Positions 6,596-8,232 of a stretch of DNA of 8,232 bases are shown in pieces. The position numbers were made by a program, and so were the translations under genes. Numbering within the stretch: position 1 is the stretch's first letter; every line of letters begins with the position of its first letter. The notes below the pieces were generated by a model that was given only the letters and a program-made list of their open reading frames with translations, had not been told where the DNA came from and did not search any database. Origin of the DNA: JBCDIQ01 sp039024295 (GTDB lineage: Bacteria; Bacteroidota; Bacteroidia; J057); NCBI GenBank assembly GCA_039024295.1, contig JBCDIQ010000273.1:1-8232 (forward strand), written 5' to 3'.

Positions 6596-8232
6596 ATGTA
6601 CATTCGATTAATGGCAATTCTAACGGCCATCATTTTCCTCTCCATTGGCTGCCAACCATCCCCTACTGATCCAACATTTACACCTCCCTCCTACCCTGAT
6701 GGACTCATCGCTCAGGAACATATGGTAGTGAGTGCGCATCCGCTAGCATCTGAGGTGGGAAATAATATTTTACAGAATGGGGGAAATGCAGTCGACGCGA
6801 TGGTAGGCGTGCATTTTACCCTCGCCGTGGTCCTGCCCGCAGCAGGGAACATTGGCGGGGGCGGGTTCATGGTCTACAGGGGGAAAGATGGACAAGCACT
6901 TTCCCTCGATTTTCGAGAAATGGCCCCTGGAGCAGCCACTGAAACGATGTACCAGGATTCTGCCGGAGAAGTCATTGACAGCATTTCCTATTTTGGGCAT
7001 TTGGCTGCCGGCGTGCCTGGATCTGTGGCGGGTATGCAAGCTGCTCATGATAGCCTCGGCAACCTTCCCTGGGAAGACCTGGTTGCGCCAGCTATAGAAC
7101 TTGCCGAACAAGGGTTTCCCCTAACCGAAAAAGAGGCGGATTTACTCAACGAAAAATTACCCCTCATTCGCCGATTCAGTTCAAAACCTAGTACCTACAC
7201 CCAAAAAACCACCTGGCAAGCAGGAGATACCATCAGGCATCCAGAGCTGGCCGAATGCTTACGCCGCATTCAACAGGATGGAAATGATGGCTTTTATACA
7301 GGAGAAACAGCCTCCCAAATTGTGGCTGAGATGCAGCGAGGGGGTGGAATCATGACTGCCGAAGACCTCGGAAATTACCAGGCGATCTGGCGCAAACCTG
7401 TCACGGGCAGCTACAAAGAATATGAGGTCATTGGCATGCCGCCTCCTTCCAGTGGTGGTATTGCCCTGCTCCAACTCTTGGGAATCATGGAGCAATTTCC
7501 CCTTCCTAAAAAATCCTGGCACCATCCGGCAGATGCCCACCTGATCATAGAAGCAGCGCGCAGGGTATATGCAGACCGGGCCAAGCACCTGGGGGATGCT
7601 GATTTTTATCCGGTTCCAATGGACGGATTGACCGAAGCCAGGTACCTGAAGAGCCGAATGAAGGACTACAATCCTCAACAAGCAACTTCTTCTGACGATA
7701 TCCGGGCCGGGAACCCTGCACCCACAGAACCCAAAGAAACCACCCATTATTCCATTGTGGACAAAGAGGGAAATGCTGTCTCTGTCACCACCACCATCAA
7801 TGGAGCCTATGGAAGCTTTGTCGTAGTAGGTGGAGCAGGTTTTTTGCTCAATAACGAAATGGATGATTTCAGCTCCAAGCCAGGCATTCCCAATGCATAT
7901 GGATTGGTCGGGGCAGAAGCGAATGCCATTGCACCTGGAAAAAGAATGCTCAGCAGCATGACCCCTACCATTTTGACCAAAGATGGTGAATTGTTTATGG
8001 TTGTGGGTACTCCAGGAGGCTCCACCATTATCACCTCTGTTTTCCAAACGATCCTGAATGTGGTCGAATATGACATGGGCATGCAAGCCGCAGTGAGCAG
8101 CCCCAGGTTTCACCACCAATGGCTGCCCAACCAGGTTTTCTACGAAGAAGGCGCATTTTCCCCAGCATATTTAGAGTCGTTAAGAAAAATGGGGCACGAG
8201 CTTTCTCCCACTGGAGGATTAGGCAGGGTGGA
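6596..8232 (+). CDS. ggt: Gamma-glutamyltransferase, lipoprotein type (3' partial)
   Basis: The frame starts at ATG 6596 and is still open at the window edge after 545 codons; compared with the 580-residue E. coli enzyme, about 25 are missing. A lipoprotein signal peptide ends at C19 (LSIGC then Q), so the mature enzyme is probably lipid-anchored in the periplasm or on the outer membrane. R107 in DFREMAP matches the substrate-carboxylate arginine. Autocleavage should occur before T382 in ETTHYS, which becomes the nucleophile and N-terminus of the small subunit. Counting from T382, all other known active-site positions fall in register with E. coli GGT: T400, N402, D424, S453-S454 and G474-G475. 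Position 421 is Glu where E. coli has Gln and human GGT1 has Glu. The lid-loop segment (KPGIPNAYG) is present. The enzyme hydrolyses or transfers the gamma-glutamyl group of glutathione and related compounds. It follows the DCC gene after 63 nt. Confidence 0.96.
   Translation, partial: MYIRLMAILTAIIFLSIGCQPSPTDPTFTPPSYPDGLIAQEHMVVSAHPLASEVGNNILQNGGNAVDAMVGVHFTLAVVLPAAGNIGGGGFMVYRGKDGQALSLDFREMAPGAATETMYQDSAGEVIDSISYFGHLAAGVPGSVAGMQAAHDSLGNLPWEDLVAPAIELAEQGFPLTEKEADLLNEKLPLIRRFSSKPSTYTQKTTWQAGDTIRHPELAECLRRIQQDGNDGFYTGETASQIVAEMQRGGGIMTAEDLGNYQAIWRKPVTGSYKEYEVIGMPPPSSGGIALLQLLGIMEQFPLPKKSWHHPADAHLIIEAARRVYADRAKHLGDADFYPVPMDGLTEARYLKSRMKDYNPQQATSSDDIRAGNPAPTEPKETTHYSIVDKEGNAVSVTTTINGAYGSFVVVGGAGFLLNNEMDDFSSKPGIPNAYGLVGAEANAIAPGKRMLSSMTPTILTKDGELFMVVGTPGGSTIITSVFQTILNVVEYDMGMQAAVSSPRFHHQWLPNQVFYEEGAFSPAYLESLRKMGHELSPTGGLGRV

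Noticed and set aside
7259..8119. Minus-strand frame of 286 codons opposite ggt
   Set aside because: It lies entirely antisense to a ggt with every catalytic motif intact, has Cys/His-rich shadow composition, and shows no recognisable domain.

Overview
This window carries a complete Bat (Bacteroides aerotolerance) operon of the Bacteroidota type, all on the + strand. It is followed by a small DCC-family thiol-disulfide oxidoreductase gene and a gamma-glutamyltransferase gene that runs off the 3' end. The full A-B-C-D-E order, the Gln/Asn/Asp-rich BatC with a C-terminal KDW, and a GGT made as a lipoprotein all point to Bacteroidota. Base composition is roughly balanced, which is less AT-rich than many Flavobacteriia. 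A lineage such as Saprospiria or Cytophagia is possible, but this is inference.

Layout: (1) 2-1543, a VWA protein (BatA) with a membrane-anchored cytoplasmic domain of the BatD-tail type fused to its N-terminus, open at the 5' edge. (2) 1545-2588, batB, a second VWA protein, 1 nt downstream. (3) An 87-nt gap with a short GC-rich repeat-like element, the only real gap inside the operon. (4) 2676-3530, batC, TPR repeats plus a Gln-rich tail. (5) 3532-5352, batD, a large periplasmic protein with one membrane segment and a cytoplasmic tail. (6) 5349-6104, batE, TPR + two membrane segments + SH3-like domain, overlapping batD by ATGA. (7) 6101-6532, the DCC protein, overlapping batE by ATGA. (8) A 63-nt gap with a perfect 7-bp inverted repeat that includes the likely ribosome-binding site of the next gene. 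(9) 6596-8232+, ggt, with all catalytic residues, lacking roughly its last 25 codons.

The five Bat proteins probably form an inner-membrane/periplasmic assembly. BatA and BatB would be MIDAS-containing VWA subunits, BatC and BatE TPR scaffolds, and BatD a large periplasmic subunit with a cytoplasmic tail. Such operons usually have a MoxR AAA+ ATPase and a DUF58 gene upstream; these would lie outside this window. The ATGA junction ties the DCC oxidoreductase translationally to the operon. With the GGT this gives the neighbourhood a thiol/redox flavour, but a functional link is inference.

The most notable points are the BatD-tail/BatA fusion, the recurrence of the same cytoplasmic domain in the fusion and in BatD, the coupled DCC gene, and the hairpin in front of ggt. 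I saw no RNA genes, CRISPR arrays, insertion sequences or clear terminators, and no convincing genes on the - strand. Apart from the fusion and the DCC linkage, this looks like an ordinary chromosomal region, not a wholly new system.
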